DNA of 64,000 nt from Actinoplanes philippinensis (GTDB taxonomy: Bacteria; Actinomycetota; Actinomycetes; Mycobacteriales; Micromonosporaceae): NCBI RefSeq assembly GCF_900113015.1, contig NZ_FONV01000007.1, forward strand, positions 310,001-374,000. The letters are read 5' to 3'. Each line of letters begins with the position of its first letter. Position 1 is the stretch's first letter. The notes beneath the pieces are model-generated. The model had not been told where the DNA came from, ran no database searches, and saw only the letters and a program-made list of their open reading frames with translations. Both the position numbers and the translations under genes were made by a program. This document shows, piece by piece, positions 35,481 through 46,096 of the stretch.

Positions 35481-35525
35481 GAAAGTATGAACTCCCCCAG
35501 CTCAGCTGCGGGAGTTCATACTTTC
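35481..35525 (-). terminator. Long perfect hairpin after narK
   Basis: Arms of 16 bp (35481-35496 and 35510-35525, GAAAGTATGAACTCCC and its complement) are perfect, and the loop itself contains CAGCT/AGCTG. It is AT-rich for this genome and lies 22 bp after the narK stop. The minus-strand 3' arm ends in ACTTTC, a weak T tract. Confidence 0.75.
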
Positions 35526-35547
35526 AGCCGGTAAGATGCTCGGCCGA

Positions 35548-36897
35548 TCAGACAGCGATCTTGGTACGAGCCGACGGCCGCAGGTAGACGGCCCAGGTGA
35601 TCACCACGCAGAGGGCGTAGAAGCCGATGAACGCCATGTACGCCGCGTCCGCGTCCTTGTAGGTCAGGAACGACTGCCGGAACGCCAGGTTGACCAGCAC
35701 CCCGCCGACCGCGCCGATCGCTCCGGCGATGCCGATGACCGCGCCGGAGATCCGCCGGGCCCGGTGCTCGTCACCCGCGTACTTCTGCTTGAAGATCGCC
35801 GGGATCATCTTGTAGGTCGAGCCGTTGCCCAGTCCGCTGAGGATGAACAGGGTGATGAACCCGACCAGGTAGAGCGGCAGCGACCGCTGCTGGGCCGCGA
35901 AGAGCACGATCGACGCGCCGGCCGCCATCGCGATGAAGTTGATGAAGGTGACCTTGGAGCCGCCGAACCGGTCGGCCAGCGCCCCGCCGAAGGGCCGGAT
36001 CAGCGAGCCGAGCAGCGGGCCGATGAAGGTCAGGTAGGCGGCCTTGACCGGGGTGTTGAAGGTGTCCGCGAACTGCACCTGCAGCACCTGGCCGAACGCG
36101 AACCCGAACCCGATGAACGACCCGAACGTGCCGATGTAGAGCACCGACATGATCCAGGTGTGGCCCTCCTTGGCGGCGTCGCGCATGCCGCGCTTCTCGT
36201 TGCGGGCCTGGGTCAGGTTGTCCATGTAGAACGCCGAGCCGACCGCGGCGATCACGATCAGCGGGATGTAGACGCCGGCGACCAGGCCGGGGCTGCCGGC
36301 CCCGGCGGTGGCGAGCACCAGCAGGCCGACCAGCTGCACCGCGGGGACGCCGATGTTGCCGCCGCCGGCGTTGATGCCGAGCGCCCAGCCCTTGAGCCGG
36401 TCCGGGTAGAACGCGTTGATGTTGGCCATCGACGAGGCGAAGTTGCCGCCACCGACGCCGGCGAGCGCGGCCAGGATCAGCAGGGTCGAGTACTCGACGC
36501 CCGGCTTGACCAGGAAGGCCGCCGTGATCGACGGGATGAGCAGCAGCGACGCGCTGATGATGGTCCAGTTGCGGCCGCCGAAACGGGCGACGGCGAAGGT
36601 GTACGGGATCCGCAGCGCCGCTCCGACCAGCGTCGGCACGGCGGTGAGCAGGAACTTCTGTGCCGGGTCGAAGCCGTAGGCGGGGCCGAGGAACAGCACC
36701 ATGACCGACCAGAGCGACCACACCGAGAAGCCGATGTGCTCGGAGAAGATCGAGAAGATCAGGTTCCGCTTGGCGATCTGCTTGCCGCCGTTGTCCCAGA
36801 ACGCGGGGTCCTCGGGCCGCCACTCGTCGATCCAGTGGCCCTTCAGCGTCTTCGCCGCCGGCCGTTCGGGAGAAATAGTAGGAAGTGTCGCAGTCAT
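35548..36897 (-). CDS. narK: Nitrate/nitrite MFS transporter
   Basis: The 449-residue product has 12 membrane segments and the nitrate-signature segments of NarK/NasA transporters: GGGNFASSMANINAFYP and GLGNGSTYKMIPAIF. An N-terminal cytoplasmic stretch (WIDEWRPEDPAFWDNGGKQI) is typical of the actinobacterial NarK group. It would import nitrate and/or export nitrite across the membrane. It starts 2 bp after nirD and is the last gene of the nitrate assimilation operon, followed by a long hairpin. Confidence 0.92.
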   Translation of the reverse strand: MTATLPTISPERPAAKTLKGHWIDEWRPEDPAFWDNGGKQIAKRNLIFSIFSEHIGFSVWSLWSVMVLFLGPAYGFDPAQKFLLTAVPTLVGAALRIPYTFAVARFGGRNWTIISASLLLIPSITAAFLVKPGVEYSTLLILAALAGVGGGNFASSMANINAFYPDRLKGWALGINAGGGNIGVPAVQLVGLLVLATAGAGSPGLVAGVYIPLIVIAAVGSAFYMDNLTQARNEKRGMRDAAKEGHTWIMSVLYIGTFGSFIGFGFAFGQVLQVQFADTFNTPVKAAYLTFIGPLLGSLIRPFGGALADRFGGSKVTFINFIAMAAGASIVLFAAQQRSLPLYLVGFITLFILSGLGNGSTYKMIPAIFKQKYAGDEHRARRISGAVIGIAGAIGAVGGVLVNLAFRQSFLTYKDADAAYMAFIGFYALCVVITWAVYLRPSARTKIAV

Positions 36898-36899
36898 TG

Positions 36900-37217
36900 T
36901 CAGTCTCCCAGAATGATGTGACCGTCATCGACCCGGACCGGGTAGACGCTGATCGGGGGCTGTCCGGACTGGGAACACCCGGTGGCGAGGTCCCATGCGT
37001 ACAGGTGCAAGGGGCAGACGACAACACGGTTGTCGATCTGACCGTCCGCGAGCGGGCCGCCCTTGTGGGGGCAGACCGCCGACACCGCGCGAAGGGAGCC
37101 GTCGCGGAGGCGGAAGACTGCGATCATGTCGGACCCGACGGCGTAGGTGCGTCCCTCGCCGAACGGGATCTCGTCGATGGGGCCGAGAACGGTCTCGGCG
37201 ATGGGGGCGATGGTCAT
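36900..37217 (-). CDS. nirD: Nitrite reductase small subunit (Rieske)
   Basis: The 105-residue product carries the Rieske [2Fe-2S] ligands CPHKG and CPLHLYAWDL (CxH...CxxH). With NirB it forms the NADH-dependent assimilatory nitrite reductase, which makes ammonium. ATG 37217 overlaps the nirB stop (ATGA), and narK follows after 2 bp. Confidence 0.93.
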   Translation of the reverse strand: MTIAPIAETVLGPIDEIPFGEGRTYAVGSDMIAVFRLRDGSLRAVSAVCPHKGGPLADGQIDNRVVVCPLHLYAWDLATGCSQSGQPPISVYPVRVDDGHIILGD

Positions 37218-39676
37218 GAGCGCACCGGAACCTGAGGGAGAACGGTCAGGGGAAGAGAAGTGCGGAACTGGCCGGGCGTCGCCGGGACGGCACGCTCCTT
37301 CCAGGGGTCCTTGTACGACTGGACGGCCTCTTCGACGGCGGCGTCCAGGGCTTCGGCGATGCCGTCGGTGTCCTCGACGACGATCTCGCGGATCCGCTCG
37401 ATGCCGATCCGGGGCACGAACGCGTAGGTGCGCTCCAGCCAGTTCGCGTTCTCGCGGTAGTACTGCAGGAAACGACCGGTCAGGCGGATCACCTCCTCCG
37501 CGGAGCCGACCGTGCAGAGCAGGTCGCCCTTGCGGATGTGGGCGCCGGCGGCGCCGCCGACATAGATCTCCCACTTGCCGCCGTCGATCGCGACGACACC
37601 GAGATCCTTGACGTACGCCTCAGCGCAGTTGCGCGGGCAGCCGGTGACCGCGAGCTTCATCTTGCCCGGGCCCTCGAGACCCTGGTAACGCTCCTCGATC
37701 GCGATGCCGAGCGCAGTCGAGTCGCCGACACCGAACCGGCAGAAGTCGGAGCCGACACACGTCTTGACGGTGCGGAAGCTCTTCGCGTAGGCGTACCCCG
37801 ACGGCATGTCGAGATCCGCCCACATGGCCGGCAGCTGCTCCTTCGGGATGCCGAGCAGGTCGATCCGCTGGCCGCCGGTGAGCTTCACCATCGGCACGTT
37901 GTACTTCTCGGCGACCTCGGCGATGCGCTTCAGCTCGGCCGGGGTGGTGACGCCGCCCTTCATCTGCGGGACCACCGAGAACGTGCCGTCCTTCTGGATG
38001 TTGCCGTGCACCCGGTCGTTGATGAAGCGGGCGTCGCGCTCGTCGACGTACTGGTCGGCCCACATCATCTTGAGCAGCGAGGCCAGGCCCATCTTGCTCT
38101 TGGCGTCGTGCTCGCCGCCGGGCACCAGCTTGTCGAAGACCGCCGAGACGCTCTTCAGCTCGTGGGTGCGGATCGCGGCCATCAGCTCCGGCTTGGGCAT
38201 CGGCACGCCCGGGACGTACCACGACGCGGCCGGGTCCTCCTCGGCCTCGCCGCCGGCCGCCCACTCGACGATCCGCTGCACCAGTGGTTTGCAGGTGCCG
38301 CAGCCCTTGCCCGCACGGGTCTTGTCCATCACGCCGGAGACCGTCTTGCAGCCCGCGTTGACGACACCGCAGATGGCGCCCTTGCTGACGCCGTTGCAGT
38401 TGCAGACCTGCGCGTCGTCCGACATGTCCTCCGGCTTGACCTCACCGGCCGGGCCGCCGATGTCGAAGAGCATCTCGGCCCGCTCCTCCGGCAGGGCCTG
38501 AGCGCGGTCGAACGACTGGATCAGGCTGGCGGCCTTGCTGTTGTCGCCGACCAGGATCGCGCCGGCCAGCACCCCGTCACGGATGATCAGCTGCTTGTAG
38601 ACGCCCTTCTTCGGCTCGCTGTAGACGATCACCTCGTCGTCGTCGGTCTCCGGGGCGATCAGGCCCATCGAGGCGACGTCGATGCCGGCGACCTTGAGCT
38701 TGGTGGAGAGCTTCGAGCCGGTGTAGGCGGCCGCCGTGTCGCGGCCGGTGATGTGGTCGGCGAGCACCTTCGCCTGGTCCCACAGGGGCGCGACCAGGCC
38801 GTACAGGTTGCCGCGGTGCTGGGCGCACTCGCCGACCGAGTAGATGTCGTCCTCGTCCTGCACCCGCATCTGATCGTCGACCACGATGCCGCGCTCGACG
38901 GGCAGCCCGCTGTCCGCGGCGACCTGGGTGTTCGGCCGGATGCCGGCGGCGATCACCACCACGTCGCAGGGGATCACCGTGCCGTCGGCCAGCTTGACCC
39001 CGGTCACCCGGTCCTTGCCGAGGATCTCGGTCGTCATCGCTTTGGTGATCACCTTGATGCCGAGCTTGTTCTCGACGCTGGCCTGCAGCATGTGGCCGGC
39101 CTTCTCGTCGAGCTGCCGCTCCATCAGGTGGCCGGCGGCGTGCAGCAGGGTCACATCGCTCAGGTGGTTCTGCAGGCCGCGAGCCGCCTCCAGACCGAGC
39201 AGGCCGCCGCCGATCACGACCGCGCGCTCGTGATCCCGGGCGTACCGGATCATGCCGCGCGTGTCGTCGAGCGTCCGGAACGCGAAGACGCCCTGGTGGA
39301 AGCCCCGCTTCGGGTTGTGGACGTTCTTCATCGGCGGCGTCCAGGAGCTGGAGCCGGTCGCGATGATCAGCTTGTCGTACGGCGTGGCGGTGCCGTCCGT
39401 GGCGTACACCTTCTTGGCGAACCTGTCGATCCGCTCGATCTTCACGCCCGCGTTGAGGGTGATGTTGTTGTCGGCGTACCAGCTCAGGTCGTTGAGGTAG
39501 ATCCCGGCCTCGTCCTCCACCCCGGCGAGCAGGTTGGACAGCATGATCCGGTTGTAGTTGCCGTAGGGCTCGTCACCGAACATCGTGATGGAGAAGTCAC
39601 CGCCACGGGCGAGGATCTCCTCGACCGTGCGGGCCCCGGCCATGCCGTTGCCGATAACCACAAGTCGCTGCGTCAT
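37214..39676 (-). CDS. nirB: NAD(P)H nitrite reductase large subunit
   Basis: The 820-residue enzyme reduces nitrite to ammonium. Domains in order are an FAD/NAD oxidoreductase (QRLVVIGNGMAGARTVEEIL), a second nucleotide-binding part, a BFD-type [2Fe-2S] domain (CNCNGVSKGAICG, KGCGTCKPLV), the ferredoxin-like half domain and the siroheme/[4Fe-4S] domain (CVGSDFCRFG and TGCPRNCAEA). ATG 39676 overlaps the upstream small gene's TGA by one base. The siroheme demand links it to the chelatase gene upstream of the operon. Confidence 0.94.
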   Translation of the reverse strand: MTQRLVVIGNGMAGARTVEEILARGGDFSITMFGDEPYGNYNRIMLSNLLAGVEDEAGIYLNDLSWYADNNITLNAGVKIERIDRFAKKVYATDGTATPYDKLIIATGSSSWTPPMKNVHNPKRGFHQGVFAFRTLDDTRGMIRYARDHERAVVIGGGLLGLEAARGLQNHLSDVTLLHAAGHLMERQLDEKAGHMLQASVENKLGIKVITKAMTTEILGKDRVTGVKLADGTVIPCDVVVIAAGIRPNTQVAADSGLPVERGIVVDDQMRVQDEDDIYSVGECAQHRGNLYGLVAPLWDQAKVLADHITGRDTAAAYTGSKLSTKLKVAGIDVASMGLIAPETDDDEVIVYSEPKKGVYKQLIIRDGVLAGAILVGDNSKAASLIQSFDRAQALPEERAEMLFDIGGPAGEVKPEDMSDDAQVCNCNGVSKGAICGVVNAGCKTVSGVMDKTRAGKGCGTCKPLVQRIVEWAAGGEAEEDPAASWYVPGVPMPKPELMAAIRTHELKSVSAVFDKLVPGGEHDAKSKMGLASLLKMMWADQYVDERDARFINDRVHGNIQKDGTFSVVPQMKGGVTTPAELKRIAEVAEKYNVPMVKLTGGQRIDLLGIPKEQLPAMWADLDMPSGYAYAKSFRTVKTCVGSDFCRFGVGDSTALGIAIEERYQGLEGPGKMKLAVTGCPRNCAEAYVKDLGVVAIDGGKWEIYVGGAAGAHIRKGDLLCTVGSAEEVIRLTGRFLQYYRENANWLERTYAFVPRIGIERIREIVVEDTDGIAEALDAAVEEAVQSYKDPWKERAVPATPGQFRTSLPLTVLPQVPVRS

Positions 39677-40023
39677 CAGATCTCCACCAGTCCGAGGTCC
39701 ACGATCACGGTTCCGTTCAGTCCGGCCGGCGCGGCGAGCCACAGCTCCACCGTGGTGCCACCGGCGAGGTCCTCCAGCACCCGCAGCGGCACGTGGACGT
39801 CGCTCTTGGCGCCGACCGGGAAGTACCGCATGGGTGCTCCGTCGCGCACCAGCACGACGCAGATCAGTTCGTCGCTGGCGTTGCCGCCGCGGAAGTAGAC
39901 AGCCTGACCGGTGTTGCCGGCCGGCACCGTCCAGCTGAGCGAGGCGCCGAGCGGGGCCGGCTCGTCGAGCCCCTTGCCCTCGAAAGCGAACACGCCCTGC
40001 AGAAAGCGAGGTGTGGAGTACAT
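39676..40023 (-). CDS. Unknown 115-residue protein of the nitrate assimilation operon
   Basis: The product (MYSTPRFLQGVFAFEGKGLD to VIVDLGLVEI) is short, beta-rich by eye, and has one Cys and no cofactor motif. It lies 2 bp after the nitrate reductase gene and overlaps nirB by one base, so it must be made with both. Codon use is like its neighbours. It may assist assembly or electron transfer of the nitrate reductase, whose usual electron-donor subunit is missing here. That role is inference only; I do not recognise the family. Confidence 0.75.
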   Translation of the reverse strand: MYSTPRFLQGVFAFEGKGLDEPAPLGASLSWTVPAGNTGQAVYFRGGNASDELICVVLVRDGAPMRYFPVGAKSDVHVPLRVLEDLAGGTTVELWLAAPAGLNGTVIVDLGLVEI

Positions 40024-40025
40024 GG

Positions 40026-42131
<2,106 letters not shown>

Positions 42132-42220
42132 GATGTTTTCGGCTCGCCGTTAACCCTTACGACGCCTCGCGGTGACACTGTTGTTCAGGAATCCCTACAA
42201 CCGCTCCGCCACAGTTGTGA

Positions 42221-43051
42221 CTACAAACCGCTACCGGCGGTTGTGAGGACTGCGCTGTCGAACCGACCCAGAACCAGGTCGGCGACCTGCGCGTCGTGGC
42301 ACAGCGGAGGGGTCACCGCGTCGGCGCCGGCGCTGTGCAGGGTGCGGTAGAAGAGCCCCTCGGCCAGCAGATAGGCGGCGACGGCGACGGTCCGGGCGCC
42401 CTCGGCCCGCAACCGCGCCACCACATCGGCGACCCGCGGCCCGCTGCCGGACGTGTACCCGAGCTCGACCCGGCCCGGCAGCCCGGCGGCCACCTCACGG
42501 ATCCCCCGCACCCACAGCGGATCCGACGACCCGGCGGACGCGAGCACGATCGCGTCCGCGTGGCCGGGCACGTTACGGCGCAGGCTCTCCAGGAAGACGT
42601 CATCCGGCCCGAGCGGCGCGGTGACCGGAAACCCGGTCCCGGCAACCGCTTCGGCGATGTCCACCCGAACGTGATACCCGGCGGACAGCAGAAGCGGAAC
42701 GACGACCGCGCCCGGCTGCCCGCCCTGCTCACCGTTGCCGGGTTGTGCCCTCCGCTCGTCGAGCGCCCCCGGCTCCCCGCCCGGCTCACCGTTGCCGGCC
42801 AGTGCCCGCCGCTCGTCGAGCGCCCCCGGCTCCCCGCCCTGCTCACCGTTGCCGGCCTGTGCCCGCCGCTCGTCGAGCACCGTGGCCACGACGTCGGCGA
42901 CCTTGGGTTCCTGCACGTCGACGTAGCAGAGGCGGACGTCGAGGCCGGGTCGGCGGCGGGCCACCGCGGCGGCCAGCTCCTGGATCTGCCGGCGGCCGGC
43001 GGGCGAGCGGGTGCCGTGGGCTACGGCGATCAGGGTGGGGTACTCGCTCAT
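42221..43051 (-). CDS. Sirohydrochlorin chelatase-like (CbiX/SirB) with internal repeat
   Basis: The 276-residue product begins MSEYPTLIAVAHGTRSPAGR, the CbiX signature with the metal-binding His, and has VVVPLLLSAGYHVRVDI with the second His. It would insert Fe2+ into sirohydrochlorin to make siroheme for NirB, next door. Between the first and second halves are three tandem 19-residue units starting LDERRA(Q/L)AGNGE, which are not part of the family fold. The ATG at 43051 is preceded by GGAG. The gene ends 89 bp before the nitrate reductase start. Confidence 0.87.
   Translation of the reverse strand: MSEYPTLIAVAHGTRSPAGRRQIQELAAAVARRRPGLDVRLCYVDVQEPKVADVVATVLDERRAQAGNGEQGGEPGALDERRALAGNGEPGGEPGALDERRAQPGNGEQGGQPGAVVVPLLLSAGYHVRVDIAEAVAGTGFPVTAPLGPDDVFLESLRRNVPGHADAIVLASAGSSDPLWVRGIREVAAGLPGRVELGYTSGSGPRVADVVARLRAEGARTVAVAAYLLAEGLFYRTLHSAGADAVTPPLCHDAQVADLVLGRFDSAVLTTAGSGL
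42719..42878. repeat. 57-bp tandem repeat inside the chelatase gene
   Basis: CTCACCGTTGCCGG recurs at 42728, 42785 and 42842, exactly 57 bp apart, giving nearly three copies of a 19-residue unit. The length preserves the frame. Confidence 0.9.
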
Positions 43052-43065
43052 GGGACATCTCCTCA

Positions 43066-43185
43066 AGGCATCGCAGTTGGGGAGCGGCCCGGCATCGCAT
43101 CAGGCTCGCGGTTGGGCAGCGGCCCGGCATCGCACCAGGCACGCGGTTGGGCAGCGGCCCGGCATCGCACCAGGCACGCGGTTCG
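43066..43185. repeat. 35-bp tandem repeat upstream of the chelatase gene
   Basis: GGCATCGCACCAGGC-type units start at 43091, 43126 and 43161 with an exact 35-bp period, with a further partial copy before them. The array lies directly in front of the chelatase ribosome site. Confidence 0.88.
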
Positions 43186-43349
43186 ATACGGCCGTGACGG
43201 TCACCGGAGAACTGTTCTGATGACCGCGTCAGCCGTTGACGTTTCGATGTCTGCGCTGGCGGCCCGGCATGAACATCGGGCGCTCCCAGCTACCCGGCCT
43301 CGTCGCCGGATCCAAGCCGGCCAAACAACAGCCAGCTCGTCGTGCTCGT

Positions 43350-43523
43350 TTAAACGTCTCGCTCGTGTTGACGTCTCGCTCGTGTTGACGCGTTGTTCGC
43401 GTTGACGTCTCGCTCGTGTTGACGCGTTGCTCGTGTTGACGCGTTGCTCGTGTTGACGTCCCGCTCGTGTTGACGCGTTGCTCGTGTTGACGTCTCGCTC
43501 GTGTTGACGCGTTGCTCGTGTTG
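43350..43523. repeat. 17-bp tandem repeat, ten copies
   Basis: GTTGACG starts at 43367, 43384, 43401 and so on to 43503, plus a diverged copy at 43520, always 17 bp apart. The unit is GTTGACGCGTTGCTCGT, alternating with a GTTGACGTCTCGCTCGT variant. It is non-coding and lies between the HemD-like regulator and the chelatase gene. No unique spacers are present, so it is not a CRISPR array. Confidence 0.92.
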
Positions 43524-43540
43524 AGTGGACTACTTGAGTT

Positions 43541-43567
43541 GATCGGGTTGATCGGGTTGATCGGGTT
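43541..43567. repeat. 9-bp tandem repeat, three copies
   Basis: GATCGGGTT is repeated three times, 12 bp downstream of the regulator's stop codon. It is the third array within 500 bp. Confidence 0.85.
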
Positions 43568-43579
43568 GAGTGCGGACTG

Positions 43580-44680
43580 TCAGGCGGCTTCGTCTATGCG
43601 TAGACGGTAACCGCGCTTGATCACCGTCTCGATGTGCTTGCCGGAACCCAGGGCTGCCCGCAGGCGGGCCACCGCCACGTCCACCGCGTGACCGTCGTTG
43701 CCTCGGGGCAGGGCCGCTGCCAGCTGCTCCTTCGACACGACGGCGCCGGGCTTGCGGGCCAGCGCGGACAGAATCGACATCGCCGCGGGGGCGAGCGCGT
43801 GTGGCACCTCGTCGATCAGGACGGCGTGTCCGCGTACCTCCAGGGTTGTCCCGGCGACCTGAAGCCGGACCGCGCGCCGCGGCAGCTCGTCGGTGACCGT
43901 CTTGATGAGCGCGCCCAACCGATAGCGCTCCGGCATCACCGTGGGGATCCCGCGCTCGGCGAGCGGCGCCGCAGTGACCGGGCCGACGCACGCGGCGAGG
44001 GTCCGGCGGTCGAACGCCGTCGCGACGTCCGCTTTCGCCTCCTCGGCGATCTGCAGGAACGCCTTGACCGCGGGCGCGCTGGTGAACGTCACCGCGTCGA
44101 TCTGGCCGGCCGCGACCTGCTCGGCGAGACGCCGTACCGGGGCCGTGTCGGGCGGCAGCGCCCAGCGGTAGACCGGCACCTCGACGACGGCCGCACCGGC
44201 CGTACGCAGCGCCTTCACGAACTCGGTCTGCGGCTCCCCGTGCTCCTGCACCACGATCCGGAGCCCGGCGACGCCTTCGCTGAGCAGCCGTTCGAGCACC
44301 TCCTCGGAGGCCTCGGTCTTGGCCGCCCAGTCCTCGGTGAGCCCGGCCGCCCGGATCGCGCCGCACGGTTTCGGCCCGCGGGCGATGATCCGCGCGTTGC
44401 GCAGCGACTCCCGCAGTGCCTCGGCGAGCCCCCAGCCCTCGGCCGCCTCCAGCCAGCCGCGGAACCCGAAACCGGTGGTCGCGACCACCAGATGTGGTTC
44501 CAGACCGATGCAGGCCGCCGTCGCCGCGTGCAGCGCCTCGTCGTCGATCAGTGGAATGATGGTGATCGCGGGTGCGCTGATCACTCGTGCTCCGCGTCGT
44601 TCCAGCAGAGCCGCCATCTCATTCCGGCGTCGTTCCGCGGTCACCGCCACGGTGAAGCCGGCCAGTGCGCCCTCGATCAT
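43580..44680 (-). CDS. nnaR: HemD-like/winged-helix nitrate assimilation regulator (NnaR type)
   Basis: The 366-residue product has a uroporphyrinogen-III synthase-like domain (GFTVAVTAERRRNEMAALLE, VTFTSAPAVKAFLQIAEEAK) followed by an OmpR-type winged helix at the C terminus (ALAPAAMSILSALARKPGAV, VDVAVARLRAALGSGKHIET, VIKRGYRLRID). Fusions of this type regulate nitrate/nitrite genes in Streptomyces (NnaR) and have mycobacterial counterparts near nirBD. Position beside the chelatase and nitrate operon supports this role over a heme-synthesis role. ATG 44680 follows GGGGAC. A siroheme or tetrapyrrole signal is possible but unproven. Confidence 0.85.
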   Translation of the reverse strand: MIEGALAGFTVAVTAERRRNEMAALLERRGARVISAPAITIIPLIDDEALHAATAACIGLEPHLVVATTGFGFRGWLEAAEGWGLAEALRESLRNARIIARGPKPCGAIRAAGLTEDWAAKTEASEEVLERLLSEGVAGLRIVVQEHGEPQTEFVKALRTAGAAVVEVPVYRWALPPDTAPVRRLAEQVAAGQIDAVTFTSAPAVKAFLQIAEEAKADVATAFDRRTLAACVGPVTAAPLAERGIPTVMPERYRLGALIKTVTDELPRRAVRLQVAGTTLEVRGHAVLIDEVPHALAPAAMSILSALARKPGAVVSKEQLAAALPRGNDGHAVDVAVARLRAALGSGKHIETVIKRGYRLRIDEAA

Positions 44681-44808
44681 CCGGTCCCCATCCTGTGCCG
44701 CCGTCCGGTGCAAGAGTCCTAAGGCCTGGTTTCGGGACCGTCGAGTGAATGTTTCCGCCAGAATAACGGCCGATCACTTGGCCGCGAGCTGCAGTTGTGA
44801 GCTGTTGA

Positions 44809-45027
44809 TCATGCTCCGGTGACGTCGTCGGGGCCCTCGAAGAGTGAACCCTCGACCCCGAGGATCCTTCGGATCTCCTTGATCAGATGGAACGCGGCGA
44901 TCCGGCCGTCCAGCACCCCGATCCGGTAATCGGCGCCGACCTCCGGGTCCTCAGCGATCTGCGGATCCCGGTATCCGGCGGCCCCGTCCACCCGCCCGGC
45001 GTTGTAGGCGACCAGAGCGTCGTCCAT
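44809..45027 (-). CDS. Small protein of 72 residues, unknown
   Basis: The product starts MDDALVAYNAGRVDGAAGYR, is acidic, and ends in an amphipathic helix region (FHLIKEIRRILGVEGSL). A strong ribosome site GAGAGGAG lies before ATG 45027, and codon use is typical, so the gene looks real. It is upstream of nnaR on the same strand, 128 bp away. I do not recognise the family. The gap 45028-45267 shows no gene. Confidence 0.6.
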   Translation of the reverse strand: MDDALVAYNAGRVDGAAGYRDPQIAEDPEVGADYRIGVLDGRIAAFHLIKEIRRILGVEGSLFEGPDDVTGA

Positions 45028-45267
45028 CTCGTCTCCTCTCCGGCCACGTCACGGTCAGCGCCGTCCCGCGGGACAGTGCGGAACGTCGCGACAATTTCGC
45101 ACACCGTGCGGCCGTCGCCCACCGGCCGACCGTCCCGAACCGGACGCCCGTCCGCCGACGCCGCCCGACCGGCCGGCGGTAGGGAACCGGCAACCTCGCC
45201 GAAACCGTCCCGCACCCCGTGCGACATGCGTCACCGCAGCTCACGAGGGTCACCCCGGGGTAGCGGA

Positions 45268-45783
45268 TCAATCCTCGTAGAGGGGATGGTCGGCGGTGCT
45301 CGGCGGGGTCGGGTCGGTTCCGGCGGCGATCAGGTCGGCGGCGGTGAAGGTACGGCCGGCGCGATCACCCAGGAACACGGTGAGCAGCTCGTCGAGGATC
45401 AGCAGGTGATCCTCGCGGGACTCGTCGTTGCGGGACCAGATGCGGTCGCTCGCGGCCATCACCCGGGCGCCCGGGTCGCCGGTGGCCTCCAGACGCCGGT
45501 GCAGCAGGCCGGCCTCGAGGAATCCCGACCAGGGCGTGGTCAGCGCGAGCAGCGAACGAGCCGTCGACTGGAAGAGCATGAACAGCACCCGATCCGGCGC
45601 GGCCTCCCCGGTGAGACTCACTTCGAAGAGACGCTGCAGTACGCCGAACATCGCCTCGTGGTGAGCCCGGAGCGCCGCGTTGTACGCCGACGACTCCGGG
45701 TGGTAGCCGCCGTACCTCTCCCCTTCGCGCGTGGCCAGAAACGCATCGATCAGATCGCGACGGCCGTACGATCGCTCGCTCAT
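45268..45783 (-). CDS. Hypothetical protein of 171 residues
   Basis: A helical, acidic soluble protein with no signal peptide or membrane segment: MSERSYGRRDLIDAFLATRE, YNAALRAHHEAMFGVLQRLF, EDHLLILDELLTVFLGDRAG. Helix pattern and codon bias support coding. I cannot name a family; the helical layout recalls TetR-type ligand domains, but no HTH is visible. It stands alone. Confidence 0.6.
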   Translation of the reverse strand: MSERSYGRRDLIDAFLATREGERYGGYHPESSAYNAALRAHHEAMFGVLQRLFEVSLTGEAAPDRVLFMLFQSTARSLLALTTPWSGFLEAGLLHRRLEATGDPGARVMAASDRIWSRNDESREDHLLILDELLTVFLGDRAGRTFTAADLIAAGTDPTPPSTADHPLYED

Positions 45784-46096
45784 GATCTTGAATCTAGTCG
45801 CCGTGCCCGCCGGCGGCGATTTCTGTCGTACCCGGGCGGCATGATGCCGGCCATGGATCAGTGGCGGTCGCTCGTACCCATCCGGCTCCCTTCACCGCCG
45901 ATCCGGCGGGCGTGCGCGTCGACGCGCTGCAGGGGGCTGCGGCCTCCGGCCGGCGTCGTGGCACGGCCACCTCCCCACGGAGACGGCGGCGCGGTGATCC
46001 GGGTGCGAGCGCTGACCCGCGGCATTTCTCCCGGTCGCCGACGACACGATCACCGGCCCGGATCGACGGCGGGACACCAATGGGTCGCCGCCCGTG
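45784..46096. other. Gene-free stretch
   Basis: About 310 bp between two minus-strand genes. Open frames on both strands have no convincing start or recognisable protein. It may hold the promoter of the 45268-45783 gene near its left end. Confidence 0.5.

Noticed and set aside
42132..42220. GlnR box upstream of the nitrate operon
   Set aside because: I looked for GTnAC-n6-GAAAC spacing on the minus strand and found only partial matches (GTTAAC followed by GAAAAC at wrong spacing). A motif scan with a proper matrix is needed before claiming it.
43350..43523. CRISPR array
   Set aside because: The 17-bp units are directly adjacent with no unique spacers and no cas genes are nearby.
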